NCBI GenBank assembly: GCA_934667625.1
Contig: CAKUMH010000005.1
Span: 1-64,000 of the forward strand
From: an uncultured Elusimicrobiales bacterium
GTDB taxonomy: Bacteria; Elusimicrobiota; Elusimicrobia; Elusimicrobiales; Elusimicrobiaceae
DNA: 64,000 bases
Reading direction: 5' to 3'
This document shows, piece by piece, positions 15,789-23,696 of the stretch. The notes under the pieces were generated by a model. It ran no database searches, was not told the origin of the DNA, and saw nothing but the letters and a program-made list of their open reading frames with translations. The stretch's first letter is position 1. Each line of letters starts with the position of its first letter. The position numbers and the translations under genes are program-made.

Positions 15789-16922
15789 TTATTTTTTCTT
15801 GGATTTATTTTTATTGTCGTGCTCAGGGAGTTGGGGTTCTTTTTTTTCTCCTACGTAGCGGTAATAATCCATATCAGGTTCTTTGTCTTTTGTAAATTGT
15901 TGGGATAAAGATTCGGTTTTAATACCCTTATCAGTACCATAAGAATGATAGCCATCTATTTGCGGCACATCTGTATTCCAATAATCCTTGCCTGATGTTT
16001 GCATTTCTTGTTCTCCGTTCACTACGGCAATATGTCCGTGAGCTGCAGGATTAGGATTTTTGTAAGCCACAATAACAGTATCTCCATTGGCAGCAGCATT
16101 ATGTGCGGCTTGGTGGTCCAAATGTTCGGTGGGGGTCCCTTCTTTATCTGTCTTGCGGGGAATTTTTTCCCAATTTTGAGGATGATTATCCATGTGATCT
16201 TTTATTTGATTAGCGTTTTGACCTGGCGGCATATAAATTCCTTGTTGGAGTAGCCTTTCACGCGCATAATAGTTGCAATAAGAATTCCTTTCTTTTTTTG
16301 CCTTTTCCAAATCCTGGGCATTGGTGTCTAACATGGTTTGCCATTGAGTATCGGAAAGTTCCTGCGGAGTGATTTTACCACTTTGAATATCTCGGTCAAT
16401 TTGTCCCCATGTTTTTTTGTCATCTTGTATCTGTTTCATATAATCTCTATATTCATTTGGATATTCACGCTGGAAACGTGAGATTTCTCTCTTTATAGGT
16501 TCAGGAGTATTGGGATTGATTTTAACAGCCATTTGTCTAGCCGTATCATTGATAGATCCTTTCCCTTGCATCAGTTCTTTCATAATATCATCTCTCTCTT
16601 GCGTGTAATCTTTTTTACCATACATAGCTGTAGTAAAACCGTCTTGCATCATTTGCTGGCGCTCTTGATAATCAATATCTTTGAGACGGTTTTCTAAGTA
16701 TTGTTTGCGCAAAGGGTGTAGTTGATAGTCTTCTTCTTTGTCGGGATATCTCTCAAAGAAATCCGACGTGTTATTTTCCCATTCCCTTTTATCTTTTGGG
16801 ATACGCAATTCCAAGGTAGTATAAGGTTTTTCTTCTTGGGATTGATTTTGTTTTCGGATTATTTCATCTTCTTCATTTTGTCCGCGCTGGCGCCAAATGA
16901 AGTGAATGTTTCGTTTAGGCAT
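15789..16922 (-). CDS. Putative amidase/peptidase effector (NlpC/P60-like)
   Basis: A 377-residue protein starting at ATG 16922 (AAAGGGGG site). It has no signal peptide. Residues 1-210 are highly charged and helical; about 210-360 look like a papain/NlpC-type hydrolase. Candidate catalytic residues are Cys216 in SYCNYYARE and His297 in HGHIAVV, with YNPxxxPAAHGH-like and late YYRYVG elements typical of this fold. Such enzymes cleave peptidoglycan peptides. Lack of a signal plus an exported neighbour suggests a delivered antibacterial effector with cognate immunity; no secretion apparatus is visible in the window. The C-terminus is Lys-rich. Confidence 0.6.
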   Translation of the reverse strand: MPKRNIHFIWRQRGQNEEDEIIRKQNQSQEEKPYTTLELRIPKDKREWENNTSDFFERYPDKEEDYQLHPLRKQYLENRLKDIDYQERQQMMQDGFTTAMYGKKDYTQERDDIMKELMQGKGSINDTARQMAVKINPNTPEPIKREISRFQREYPNEYRDYMKQIQDDKKTWGQIDRDIQSGKITPQELSDTQWQTMLDTNAQDLEKAKKERNSYCNYYARERLLQQGIYMPPGQNANQIKDHMDNHPQNWEKIPRKTDKEGTPTEHLDHQAAHNAAANGDTVIVAYKNPNPAAHGHIAVVNGEQEMQTSGKDYWNTDVPQIDGYHSYGTDKGIKTESLSQQFTKDKEPDMDYYRYVGEKKEPQLPEHDNKNKSKKK

Positions 16923-17051
16923 GGAGCCCCCTTTTGATGAGATTAAACGGCAGTTTTTTGTAGAAACAAGACCTGCACCGAGAGGCGCTGGTAGCTGATA
17001 CAACGAGGTTTTTTAGTGGATATACAACAGGAATACTTCTTTTATATTTAT

Positions 17052-17081
17052 ATTATACTATAAAAAGGCTATCTTTGTCAA
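17052..17081 (-). promoter_or_regulatory. Consensus promoter for the putative effector gene
   Basis: On the minus strand TTGACA (17081-17076) and TATAAT (17057-17052) are both perfect, with an 18-bp spacer. Transcription would start near 17045, giving a ~120-nt leader before ATG 16922. Confidence 0.7.
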
Positions 17082-17083
17082 CT

Positions 17084-17405
17084 GATTAATACGGCCGCGG
17101 AGGGGACGGGGCGCAACATTTTAACTGTACGGCAACTGAACGAAAGTTTAGTGCGCGCCTTGGCACGGGGGTGGCAACTTAAAAAGATAAGCGAACGCGG
17201 CGGGGGAATGAGAACTTTGGAAAAAGAAATGCACATGATGAAACGCACGATTGCGCGGTATGTCAATTTATGTTATTTATCCCCGCGCATAGTGGCGGAT
17301 ATTTTGGAATATAACAATCCGCGTACTATGAGTTTAAAAGAACTGATGAATTTGGCTGAAAGGGAAAGCAATTTTGAGGCGCAGGAAAAGGCGTGGAGTC
17401 CGTGA
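17084..17405 (+). pseudogene. Serine recombinase C-terminal remnant, copy 2
   Basis: An in-frame run beginning AAEGTGRNILTVRQLNESLV and ending ESNFEAQEKAWSP is about 90% like the last ~100 residues of the 45365-46501 recombinase. It contains the helix-turn-helix-like segment TLEKEMHMMKRTIARYVNLC. No upstream catalytic domain is present, so it cannot recombine DNA. The similarity continues through the 3' non-coding part as far as ~17582. Confidence 0.85.
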
Positions 17406-17801
17406 AGTGGATCCTCCCAAATTCCCCGTTAGAGAACAAGGCTCGGAAACGGGCCTTGTTTGTCTCTATAAATACTACTCTAAAACCTGTATGGATGAAA
17501 ATTCCGGCCGCGCTCCGTCGGAGGCCAACCCAACACTCCAATAAAAAAGGCACCCCACCAAGAGTGCCTTAAAAAATGGTGGGGCAGAAAATTTTGATGG
17601 ATTGCCGGTTCTTAGACCTGCCGTGTGGGGGCGCAATTCCCTGTTTAACAGGCAATTAACAGGCAAAAAACAGGCATTTGAAAAGTTTATCCTTTGGATT
17701 TGAGGGGTTGTTGAAATTCCCACTCTATTGAGAGGAATAGCCGCAAAAACACTCTCAAATTCCCTACTCAGAGTAACAGGGAACGTGCAGGGAAGCATTG
17801 T
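17406..17801. other. Non-coding end of the remnant plus 11-bp direct repeats
   Basis: No convincing gene. 17406-17582 matches 46502-46678 (the sequence following recombinase copy 3) and ends at the same AAAATGGTGG, which in copy 3 is the CCA end of tRNA-Val. At 17647, 17658 and 17669 the octamer AACAGGCA recurs with an exact 11-bp period. Confidence 0.6.
17435..17460. terminator. Terminator, copy 2 of the repeated hairpin
   Basis: AACAAGGCTCG and CGGGCCTTGTT pair around GAAA with one G-T wobble; flanking AGAGA and TCTCT extend the stem imperfectly. Confidence 0.65.
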
Positions 17802-18941
17802 TTATTGTGAGTTTCTTTTCCATTTATCATAAATTGTTTTAATTGCTTGTGTGGATTTATAATCTAACTCATCATTTTTTGTCCATTCATCGGAAATGCT
17901 TCGTGCAGAATCAATTTTCTTCATTCCTGCAACAATTAACTTAGGATTTTTTTCTAAGTAATTATGAAATTGGGTTCGTTCTTCATCTGAACGAAAAATG
18001 ATAATGTGTTGATTTATTAATTTGGAGAAAATTTCTAAATGTTTACTCACGGAGTGGGTTTGAATAAATTTATTAAAGAACCATAATAATGAGTTTTGAA
18101 CGACATAAAAATACTTAAACCATTTTCTTCTATTGCTTGATGGAATAAATTCCTGATGAGGTACTGCGATATGCATGCGGTATCCATCTAGCCCGACGTG
18201 ATATTGCGAATGAATAATATGATCGTAAACCTTAAAATCAGCTCTTTCCCAAGTGGCATCCTTGTCCGGAAAAATTTTAGATAAAAAATCTTGGTGCTTG
18301 GTATCTTCTCCTAATAAAACTAGCGAAAATTCCGGTTCAAATTCATAATAATAACGACCGCTATATTCATCGCTTATAATCCAATGTTCCGGTGAGGAAA
18401 GGTAGTATTTTAATTTTGTTAGCGGGGTTGCATCTAAACGGAAACGTTTTTTAAATAAATATTCTACTTTGTCATTATCAGCAGTAGAATCTATAGGCGT
18501 ATTGGAGTCTTGAATTCTTGTATAGATATTTCCTTCTCGTACACATTTCTTCCCATCGTCATATTTTTCACGGAGAACAAAAGGGGTGTTGCGTGAATTT
18601 TTTATAGTTACCACATGCAAAGTTTTGGCATCCACTAGAAGAGTATCAACAATTACTTCAGGTCGAAAATCGCCTACAAATTTTTTGCTACGCAGGAAAT
18701 CGTTGAGCTGTTGCGTGTTCAAAGCATTCTCTGTTGTGAAAAGACCAATAATTTGTGCATTATCATTGATGCCAAAAATTAGGTAAGCATCATGATTTTC
18801 TAAATTGTTTGCTAGGCATATAATATCATGGAGTAATTCTGCTTTATTGTTGTGCCACTTTTCTTTAAAATCCCAATAGCCACCTTCTCGTCTGTTTGAT
18901 ATGAGCTCAAATACAATTTCTTTTATTTCTTTGTTAGGCAT
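17802..18941 (-). CDS. AlbA_2/Schlafen-type DNA-binding domain protein
   Basis: A 379-residue protein whose N-terminal ~150 residues fit the AlbA_2 (Schlafen AAA_4-associated) domain: EGGYWDFKEKWHNNKAELLHDIICLANNLENHDAYLIFGINDN, then LHVVTIKNSRNTPFVL and EGNIYTRI. The C-terminal ~200 residues are not recognised. Members are common in phage and defence regions as putative DNA-binding or regulatory proteins. An AAGGAA site precedes the ATG. It is last in the lexA-like operon on the minus strand, starting 5 bp after the small upstream ORF. Confidence 0.8.
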   Translation of the reverse strand: MPNKEIKEIVFELISNRREGGYWDFKEKWHNNKAELLHDIICLANNLENHDAYLIFGINDNAQIIGLFTTENALNTQQLNDFLRSKKFVGDFRPEVIVDTLLVDAKTLHVVTIKNSRNTPFVLREKYDDGKKCVREGNIYTRIQDSNTPIDSTADNDKVEYLFKKRFRLDATPLTKLKYYLSSPEHWIISDEYSGRYYYEFEPEFSLVLLGEDTKHQDFLSKIFPDKDATWERADFKVYDHIIHSQYHVGLDGYRMHIAVPHQEFIPSSNRRKWFKYFYVVQNSLLWFFNKFIQTHSVSKHLEIFSKLINQHIIIFRSDEERTQFHNYLEKNPKLIVAGMKKIDSARSISDEWTKNDELDYKSTQAIKTIYDKWKRNSQ

Positions 18942-18946
18942 TCAAA

Positions 18947-19144
18947 TTATTCCTTTTTAATCTGTTTCTTCGATGTAAAGTCCGACAGGGAACTCTTGGA
19001 TGTAACCACCTTCGTTCCAGTAGTTTCTTCAAATTGCAAGCGAGCTTGTTTGGCTAATTGGCCGCCTTTGCGCCCAGCTTCTTTATTTTCTTGTGCGCCT
19101 TCGGCTTGGTCCTTTTCCGCTTTCAAAGCGTGACAATTTGTCAC
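18947..19144 (-). CDS. 65-residue DinD-like C-terminal fragment
   Basis: A short basic protein opening with GTG. The core KEAGRKGGQLAKQARLQFE and the following TTGTKVVTS resemble the C-terminal part of DNA-damage-inducible protein D/BRO-type proteins, which are normally several times longer. It is therefore either a truncated dinD or a small regulator kept after deletion. The GTG start falls in the 15-bp palindrome at 19130-19144. It lies between the LexA-like repressor and the AlbA_2 gene, and could be SOS-regulated. Confidence 0.5.
   Translation of the reverse strand: MTNCHALKAEKDQAEGAQENKEAGRKGGQLAKQARLQFEETTGTKVVTSKSSLSDFTSKKQIKKE
19130..19144. promoter_or_regulatory. 15-bp palindrome between repressor gene and DinD-like ORF
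   Basis: GTGACAATTTGTCAC is a perfect 7+1+7 inverted repeat at the gap between the lexA-like stop (19161) and the next start. It could be an operator, or the scar of a deletion that truncated dinD. Confidence 0.4.
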
Positions 19145-19160
19145 AGTTTGATTCCCTATC

Positions 19161-19745
19161 TTAATTCATCCTGACAAGTTTGGCTAAAATTTGGACGGAA
19201 TCATCCGCCGGGAACGGTTCGTATTTGGCCTTATTATCCGATACCAAGCGATAGGCGGGGCCATTCTCGGTGTTATATTGCCCAAGGCGCTTAATTTTAA
19301 GCCCGTCCACCCGACGGCACAATACTACGCTTCCAACCGGGGGTAATTCGCTCGTTTTGCGGAACATCAGCATATCGCCGTCGCTAATGGTCGGCTCCAT
19401 AGAGTCGCCCTTGGCTTTAATAAAAAACAAATCTTGCGTAGGGGTAGGCAAAAACTTGGTGGGCATATTCACATAGTCCACCACATTTTCTTCGGCAAAA
19501 ATATCTGTATCTCCGCGTTGGGCAAAGCCGTAAAAAGGGATGGGGGTAAACTCATCCACGGGTCTATGGGTGGCAATGAGTGCGTGTCCGTTGCGTTCCA
19601 AAAAGTTCTCTTTAATCAGTTTGCGGATATGCACATGCACGGTGCTGACCGACTTTAAGCCAACCGCTTGGGCGAGTTGTGCCAAAGTGATTTGCGGGTT
19701 CTGTTGGACGATTTCTAAAATTTGTTTTTGTTTTGCCGAAAGCAT
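19161..19745 (-). CDS. LexA-like S24-peptidase repressor
   Basis: A 194-residue repressor. The N-terminal winged helix (KQKQILEIVQQNPQITLAQLAQAVGLKSVSTVHVHIRKL) is followed by a LexA/UmuD-type peptidase with Ser115 in AKGDSMEPTI and Lys152 in DGLKIKRL. The region where LexA has its Ala-Gly cleavage bond reads GFAQRGD (Arg77-Gly78), so self-cleavage may be altered. Its promoter carries a palindromic operator, and it heads an operon with a DinD-like fragment and an AlbA_2 protein. A phage or mobile-island repressor is likelier than the host LexA. SD GGAG precedes ATG 19745. Confidence 0.85.
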   Translation of the reverse strand: MLSAKQKQILEIVQQNPQITLAQLAQAVGLKSVSTVHVHIRKLIKENFLERNGHALIATHRPVDEFTPIPFYGFAQRGDTDIFAEENVVDYVNMPTKFLPTPTQDLFFIKAKGDSMEPTISDGDMLMFRKTSELPPVGSVVLCRRVDGLKIKRLGQYNTENGPAYRLVSDNKAKYEPFPADDSVQILAKLVRMN

Positions 19746-19763
19746 AGTTTCTCCAATACAGAT

Positions 19764-19792
19764 AGTATAACTCTTTTCACTTATTCGGTCAA
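19764..19792 (-). promoter_or_regulatory. Promoter of the LexA-like repressor
   Basis: Minus-strand TTGACC (19792-19787) and TATACT (19769-19764) with a 17-bp spacer; the operator at 19793-19811 abuts the -35 box. Confidence 0.7.
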
Positions 19793-19831
19793 TTTCTATT
19801 AAAAATAGAAAAAGTTGATATAAAATAGAAA
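19793..19831. promoter_or_regulatory. Operator: palindrome plus extra half-site
   Basis: TTTCTATT-AAA-AATAGAAA (19793-19811) is a perfect inverted repeat next to the repressor -35 box. A further half-site AATAGAAA occurs at 19824-19831. Its position between the repressor and the divergent phage-type gene remnant fits autoregulation and control of both sides. Confidence 0.6.
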
Positions 19832-19848
19832 ATATGATTTAATGTAGC

Positions 19849-20228
19849 GTGGATTTTGCCGTTATCGGTAAAGAAACTAATAAAAAGGGTGTGGTAAGCC
19901 GCCTAAAAGCACCCAATTCAAGCCCGGCCAAAGCGGCAACCCCAAAGGCCGCACCAAGGGCAGTAAAAATAGTATCTATACCTGTGTCCAGCGCGAACTA
20001 AACTCATTCATTACCCTAACGGACGGCTCTAAAATTACCAAAGAGCAGGGTTTTGCAAGACAATTAACTAATAAGGCCTTACGCGGCGATATACAGAGCC
20101 AAAAGCTTATTATTTAACATCCACCAAAAGGGCCAACGCAAGGAAAAAGCAGAACTGTTTATGGGGTGGCTAATGAAAGAGGGGTATGTGACGGAAGAGA
20201 TGATAGATAGCTCCCTCTTAAAGAATAT
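19849..20228 (+). pseudogene. Decayed DUF5681-type phage gene
   Basis: Pieces in shifted frames recreate a DUF5681-like protein (often beside phage terminases): VDFAVIGKETNKK, then after a frameshift GKPPKSTQFKPGQSGNPKGR and TKGSKN, continuing to ALRGDIQSQKLII and a stop at 20115-20117. A further frame gives KGQRKEKAELFMGWLMKEGY. It is transcribed away from the LexA-like gene and is plainly inactivated. Confidence 0.75.
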
Positions 20229-20495
20229 ATGGACTTGATGACAGAGACAAGCGAGTGCGATACGGTGGAGCGGGAGTTCAAGCACGGCGATATGCTAACC
20301 GAGGCCCTCAAAAAAGCGCATTTCCAATGGGAAATGGAAGAATTAAACGAGAGTTTTGAGTATTTTAAGGGTGTATATCAATTAGCGAAAACCTTGCCGA
20401 GCAGCGGAGCGTGTGCCCAGTGCGTCCACGAACTGAATATGAGCGAGAAAGAAATCCTAAAAAATAAAGGAACTATTGTTGCCCTTGCTATCTAG
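20229..20495 (+). CDS. 88-residue hypothetical protein (phage remnant tail)
   Basis: An acidic, helical small ORF (LTEALKKAHFQWEMEELNES and FEYFKGVYQLAKT) with two close Cys (ACAQC). It may be the C-terminal part of the decayed DUF5681 gene just upstream or an independent small gene; there is no clear ribosome site. No function is recognised. Confidence 0.35.
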   Translation: MDLMTETSECDTVEREFKHGDMLTEALKKAHFQWEMEELNESFEYFKGVYQLAKTLPSSGACAQCVHELNMSEKEILKNKGTIVALAI

Positions 20496-20951
20496 TCGGC
20501 GTGAAGGATAAATTCTCCGCCCTTGATAATTTTTGCGTAATCTGCAAGGTTCTGTCCTGTGATATTCCAACAGCGGATAGTTTTGTGGTTGCTGTCAATT
20601 TATGTACTTAGAAGTCAGGGATATTAGATGAGCGGAAATTCTTAATTTTGCGAGGGGCGTGGCGTTTGTAGGAGTAATTGTTTTTTGCTAGAATATGGGT
20701 GAAATGTTGTGCACTGGGGAGCAGGGTTATAAACTCCCAATAAGTGGTAAAATACACATTAAATCTGTTTTGAGATTTTGTAGGGCAAATCCCAAGGGCA
20801 GGTATTTGGGCCGGAAGTTGATGTGTGGTTGGTTTTATGGTTTTTGCCGACGACTTGCATATTCTTGTTTGGAAGGACAGGTTATTGCAGGAATTTTGCA
20901 ATGATGGGGGAAGTCTGTGGAAAAATGGATTTACAAGGCAGGGACGACGTT
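20496..20951. other. Intergenic: phage debris, promoter and ~250-nt leader
   Basis: 20496-20590 read on the minus strand gives IDSNHKTIRCWNITGQNLAD with GGEFILHAD before a stop, looking like debris of another phage or plasmid gene. From 20695 onwards there is an untranslated leader of about 250 nt before the first glycosyltransferase of the second glycan locus. No ORF in it is convincing. Confidence 0.5.
20666..20694 (+). promoter_or_regulatory. Promoter of second glycan locus
   Basis: TTGTAG (20666-20671) and TAGAAT (20689-20694) have a 17-bp spacer. The GCTAGAAT -10 is the same as in the promoter of the first glycan operon (111-118). Confidence 0.5.
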
Positions 20952-21770
20952 ATGAAAGAACTTGTAAGTATCATTATGCCAACTTATAACTGCGCCGCTT
21001 TTATTGAAGATTCTCTTAAATCCGTGCTTGCGCAGCATTATAAGAACTGGGAACTCCTTATTGTGGATGATTGCAGTACAGACAATACAAAGTCCGTTTT
21101 GGCACCGTATTTAGCCAAATATCCCAACATCCATTATACTTGCTTGGAAAAGAATAGCGGCCCTGACGCAGCCCGTTCTATGGCGCTTAAACAGGCCAAG
21201 GGGGCTTATGTGGCATTTTTAGATAGTGATGACTTGTGGATGCCGGATAAACTTTCCCTGCAGATTGACTTTATGAAAAAGAATAAAGTGGCCTTTTCTG
21301 CTACGGGATATGAGTTGATTCAAGAAGATAATTCCTTCGAAGGAGTGGCCCTCATCCCTCCGGAAAAAACAAATTATGACAAAATGCTTCGCCTTTCTTG
21401 TCCCATAGGTAATCTGACAGTGATGTACGACCGCCGCGTGATTGGTGATCAGCAAGTGCCAAGTATTAAAAAGCGCAACGATTTTGCCCTGTGGCTCCAA
21501 ATTCTGCATAAAACAGATGCGTGTTATGGTATGCCGAATGTATTGGGGAAATATAGGGTTCGCAAATCTTCAATAAGCCGGAACAAACTGACATTATTGT
21601 CTTACCACTGGGATTTATATTACCATATTGAAAAATTGGGAGTAGTAAAAAGTGTATGGTACATATGTTGTTGGGCTTTTATCAAAGGTACAAAGATTGG
21701 CATTAAAAGAGTTGGCTTGAAGCAAAATTCCAAAACAGACATAGTTGATTCTGGGTTGGATTATGAATAA
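20952..21770 (+). CDS. Family 2 glycosyltransferase
   Basis: A 272-residue GT2 enzyme: ELVSIIMPTYNCAAFIEDSL, LLIVDDCSTDNT, GPDAARSMALKQAKG and FLDSDDLWMPDKL (DXD) are all classical. KKRNDFALWLQILHK is the catalytic-base region. ATG 20952 matches the family N-terminus; ATG 20925 in frame is an alternative that adds nine residues. The first gene of the second locus, preceded by a long leader. Confidence 0.9.
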   Translation: MKELVSIIMPTYNCAAFIEDSLKSVLAQHYKNWELLIVDDCSTDNTKSVLAPYLAKYPNIHYTCLEKNSGPDAARSMALKQAKGAYVAFLDSDDLWMPDKLSLQIDFMKKNKVAFSATGYELIQEDNSFEGVALIPPEKTNYDKMLRLSCPIGNLTVMYDRRVIGDQQVPSIKKRNDFALWLQILHKTDACYGMPNVLGKYRVRKSSISRNKLTLLSYHWDLYYHIEKLGVVKSVWYICCWAFIKGTKIGIKRVGLKQNSKTDIVDSGLDYE

Positions 21771-21781
21771 TAGAGAGAAAA

Positions 21782-22663
21782 ATGCTTAAAAAAATATATA
21801 GTTGCTGGCTTAAAGTATTAGTTCTTCTGTTGGGCATAGATTTTGCTAAACAGTTTGATGCGTATCTTCGTTTCCGGCGAAAATTAAATCTAAAAAACCC
21901 GAAAACATTGGCAGATAAGGTCACTTATTTGTTTCTGCATAAAAGCACGCCTTTGATGTCAACCTGTACCGATAAATGGGCGGTGCGAGAATATATTGCG
22001 AGTAAAGGGTTATCGGACATTTTAATTCCTACGCTGGGCGGGCCTTGGACCAGTGTTAAAGATATCAATTTTGATTCTTTGCCAAATGAGTTTATCTTAA
22101 AAGCCACGCATGGCTGTAAAATGAATTATTTTGTGCCAGACAAATCAAAACTAGACATCCCTTCCTGCAAACGCACCTTACAGAAATGGCTAGATACAAC
22201 TTATGGAACATATTCTATGGAGCCACATTATAAGCCCGTTCCACACCGCATTTATGCAGAACAATTGCTAGACATATCTGGTGGGCTTGCGGATTATAAA
22301 ATTCATTGCTTAAATGGTGAGCCGTCATTTATTTTGGTATGTAGTGAGCGCAATGCCCAAGGCCGTCGGATGCAAGTAACACTTGATTTGTTTGACGTAA
22401 ATTGGCACACACAAAATCAGTATTTGCAGTCCAGTGGATTAGAGATAGTGGGTATGGAAAAAATTGCCAAACCCCAATATTTGAATAATATGCTTAAAAT
22501 TTCCCGTACATTGTCGGTCGATTTTTCATTCGTGCGAGTAGATTTGTACGAAGTGCAAGGAAAGATTTATTTTGGCGAACTGACTTTTTCACCGGCGTGT
22601 GGTGTGGTTCCTTATTTTACGGATGAATTTATAAAAAAGATGGGGAAAAAATTACAGGTCTAA
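21782..22663 (+). CDS. TupA-like ATP-grasp protein
   Basis: A 293-residue protein of the TupA-type ATP-grasp family found in capsule and teichuronopeptide loci. It shows the family features NPKTLADKVTYLFLHK, TDKWAVREYIASKG, FILKATHGCKMNY and DYKIHCLNGEP, with RVDLYEVQGKIYFGELTFSP as the metal-binding end. Enzymes of this fold join amino acids or sugars through acyl-phosphates. It lies 11 bp after a glycosyltransferase and 1 bp before another, so it probably modifies or assembles the same glycan. Confidence 0.85.
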   Translation: MLKKIYSCWLKVLVLLLGIDFAKQFDAYLRFRRKLNLKNPKTLADKVTYLFLHKSTPLMSTCTDKWAVREYIASKGLSDILIPTLGGPWTSVKDINFDSLPNEFILKATHGCKMNYFVPDKSKLDIPSCKRTLQKWLDTTYGTYSMEPHYKPVPHRIYAEQLLDISGGLADYKIHCLNGEPSFILVCSERNAQGRRMQVTLDLFDVNWHTQNQYLQSSGLEIVGMEKIAKPQYLNNMLKISRTLSVDFSFVRVDLYEVQGKIYFGELTFSPACGVVPYFTDEFIKKMGKKLQV

Positions 22664-22664
22664 T

Positions 22665-23696
22665 ATGAACGTAGTTATTTTGGGACATTTCGGCGGAAAT
22701 AAAACCTTTAATGACGGTCAAACTGTCAAAACCCGCACCCTTTATCACGCATTGTTGTCGGAGGGTGTAGTTGTTTATCCCTTGGATACATATGATTTAA
22801 GATGCCATCCATTGCGCTTTGCGTGGCGTTTTTGGAGCAGTTTATTTTCGTACAAAAAATACATTGTGTTGCTGTCTGCTAATGGACGGAAATTTTTGTT
22901 CCCGGTGTTGTACGCTTTGGCCAAATATATGAATAAGCAAATTTACCATGATTCCGTTGGCGGCCGATTAGCCGACGAAGCGGCCCAAAACATACGTTTT
23001 AAAAAACAGATAAGTGCGTTTGCTGCAAATTGGGTTGAAAGCCGTTTAATTGCGAAAAAATTACAAGAGCAGGGGGTGGCAAATGCTATATATTTGCCTA
23101 ATTTTAAAGAAATTTTGCCGCTAACGGCGTCAGAATTGCCGTTGAGAACTAGTAGTCCTATGCGTTTTTGCACGTTTAGCCGGGTAATGAAAGAAAAAGG
23201 GGTTACGGATGCAATCTTAGCGCTTGCGGAATTAAATCAAAAAAAGATCAGGGCCACGCTAACGGTTTACGGCCCAGTAGCGGTGGAATATAAAACGGAA
23301 TTTAAGCAACTGTGCAAAAAATATGAAAAATTTTGTGTCTATGGTGGTATTATAGCGCCCAATGATAGTGTGGGGGTATTAAAAAATTATGATATGCTTT
23401 TGTTTCCGACGCGCTGGTACGGCGAAGGACTGCCCGGTACTGTGATTGATGCTTTTTGTGCCGGGCTTCCCATTTTGGCTCGTCGGTGGAAATATTGTGA
23501 TGAAATGATTGCACATTTACAGACCGGTCTTATTTATGATTTGGATAAGCCGCAGGAACTAAAAACATGGCTCAATTTTGCCGTAACACATCCACAAGAA
23601 ATTTATGCTATGAGAAAAACGTGTTTGGCAGCTGGGAAAGTTTATACAAAAGCAGAAGTTTTACCGCAGATATTGCAAGGTTTGAACAGCTTATGA
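22665..23696 (+). CDS. Family 4-type glycosyltransferase
   Basis: A 343-residue GT-B enzyme. The acceptor half has VVILGHFGGNKTFNDGQTVKT and YHDSVGGRLADEA; the donor half has FCTFSRVMKEKGVTDAI and the nucleotide-sugar motif PTRWYGEGLPGTVIDAFCAGLP (E-x7-E type). It transfers a sugar to the undecaprenyl-linked chain. Its stop overlaps the start of the next glycosyltransferase (ATGA at 23693-23696). Confidence 0.87.
   Translation: MNVVILGHFGGNKTFNDGQTVKTRTLYHALLSEGVVVYPLDTYDLRCHPLRFAWRFWSSLFSYKKYIVLLSANGRKFLFPVLYALAKYMNKQIYHDSVGGRLADEAAQNIRFKKQISAFAANWVESRLIAKKLQEQGVANAIYLPNFKEILPLTASELPLRTSSPMRFCTFSRVMKEKGVTDAILALAELNQKKIRATLTVYGPVAVEYKTEFKQLCKKYEKFCVYGGIIAPNDSVGVLKNYDMLLFPTRWYGEGLPGTVIDAFCAGLPILARRWKYCDEMIAHLQTGLIYDLDKPQELKTWLNFAVTHPQEIYAMRKTCLAAGKVYTKAEVLPQILQGLNSL

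Noticed and set aside
17575..17640. Complete second tRNA at the end of recombinase copy 2
   Set aside because: Only the CCACCA-type 3' end is convincing; no D-arm, anticodon arm or T-loop can be folded.
20700..20950. Riboswitch or ops-like element in the leader of the second glycan locus
   Set aside because: No known aptamer fold and no GGCGGTAG element is seen; the leader is simply long.
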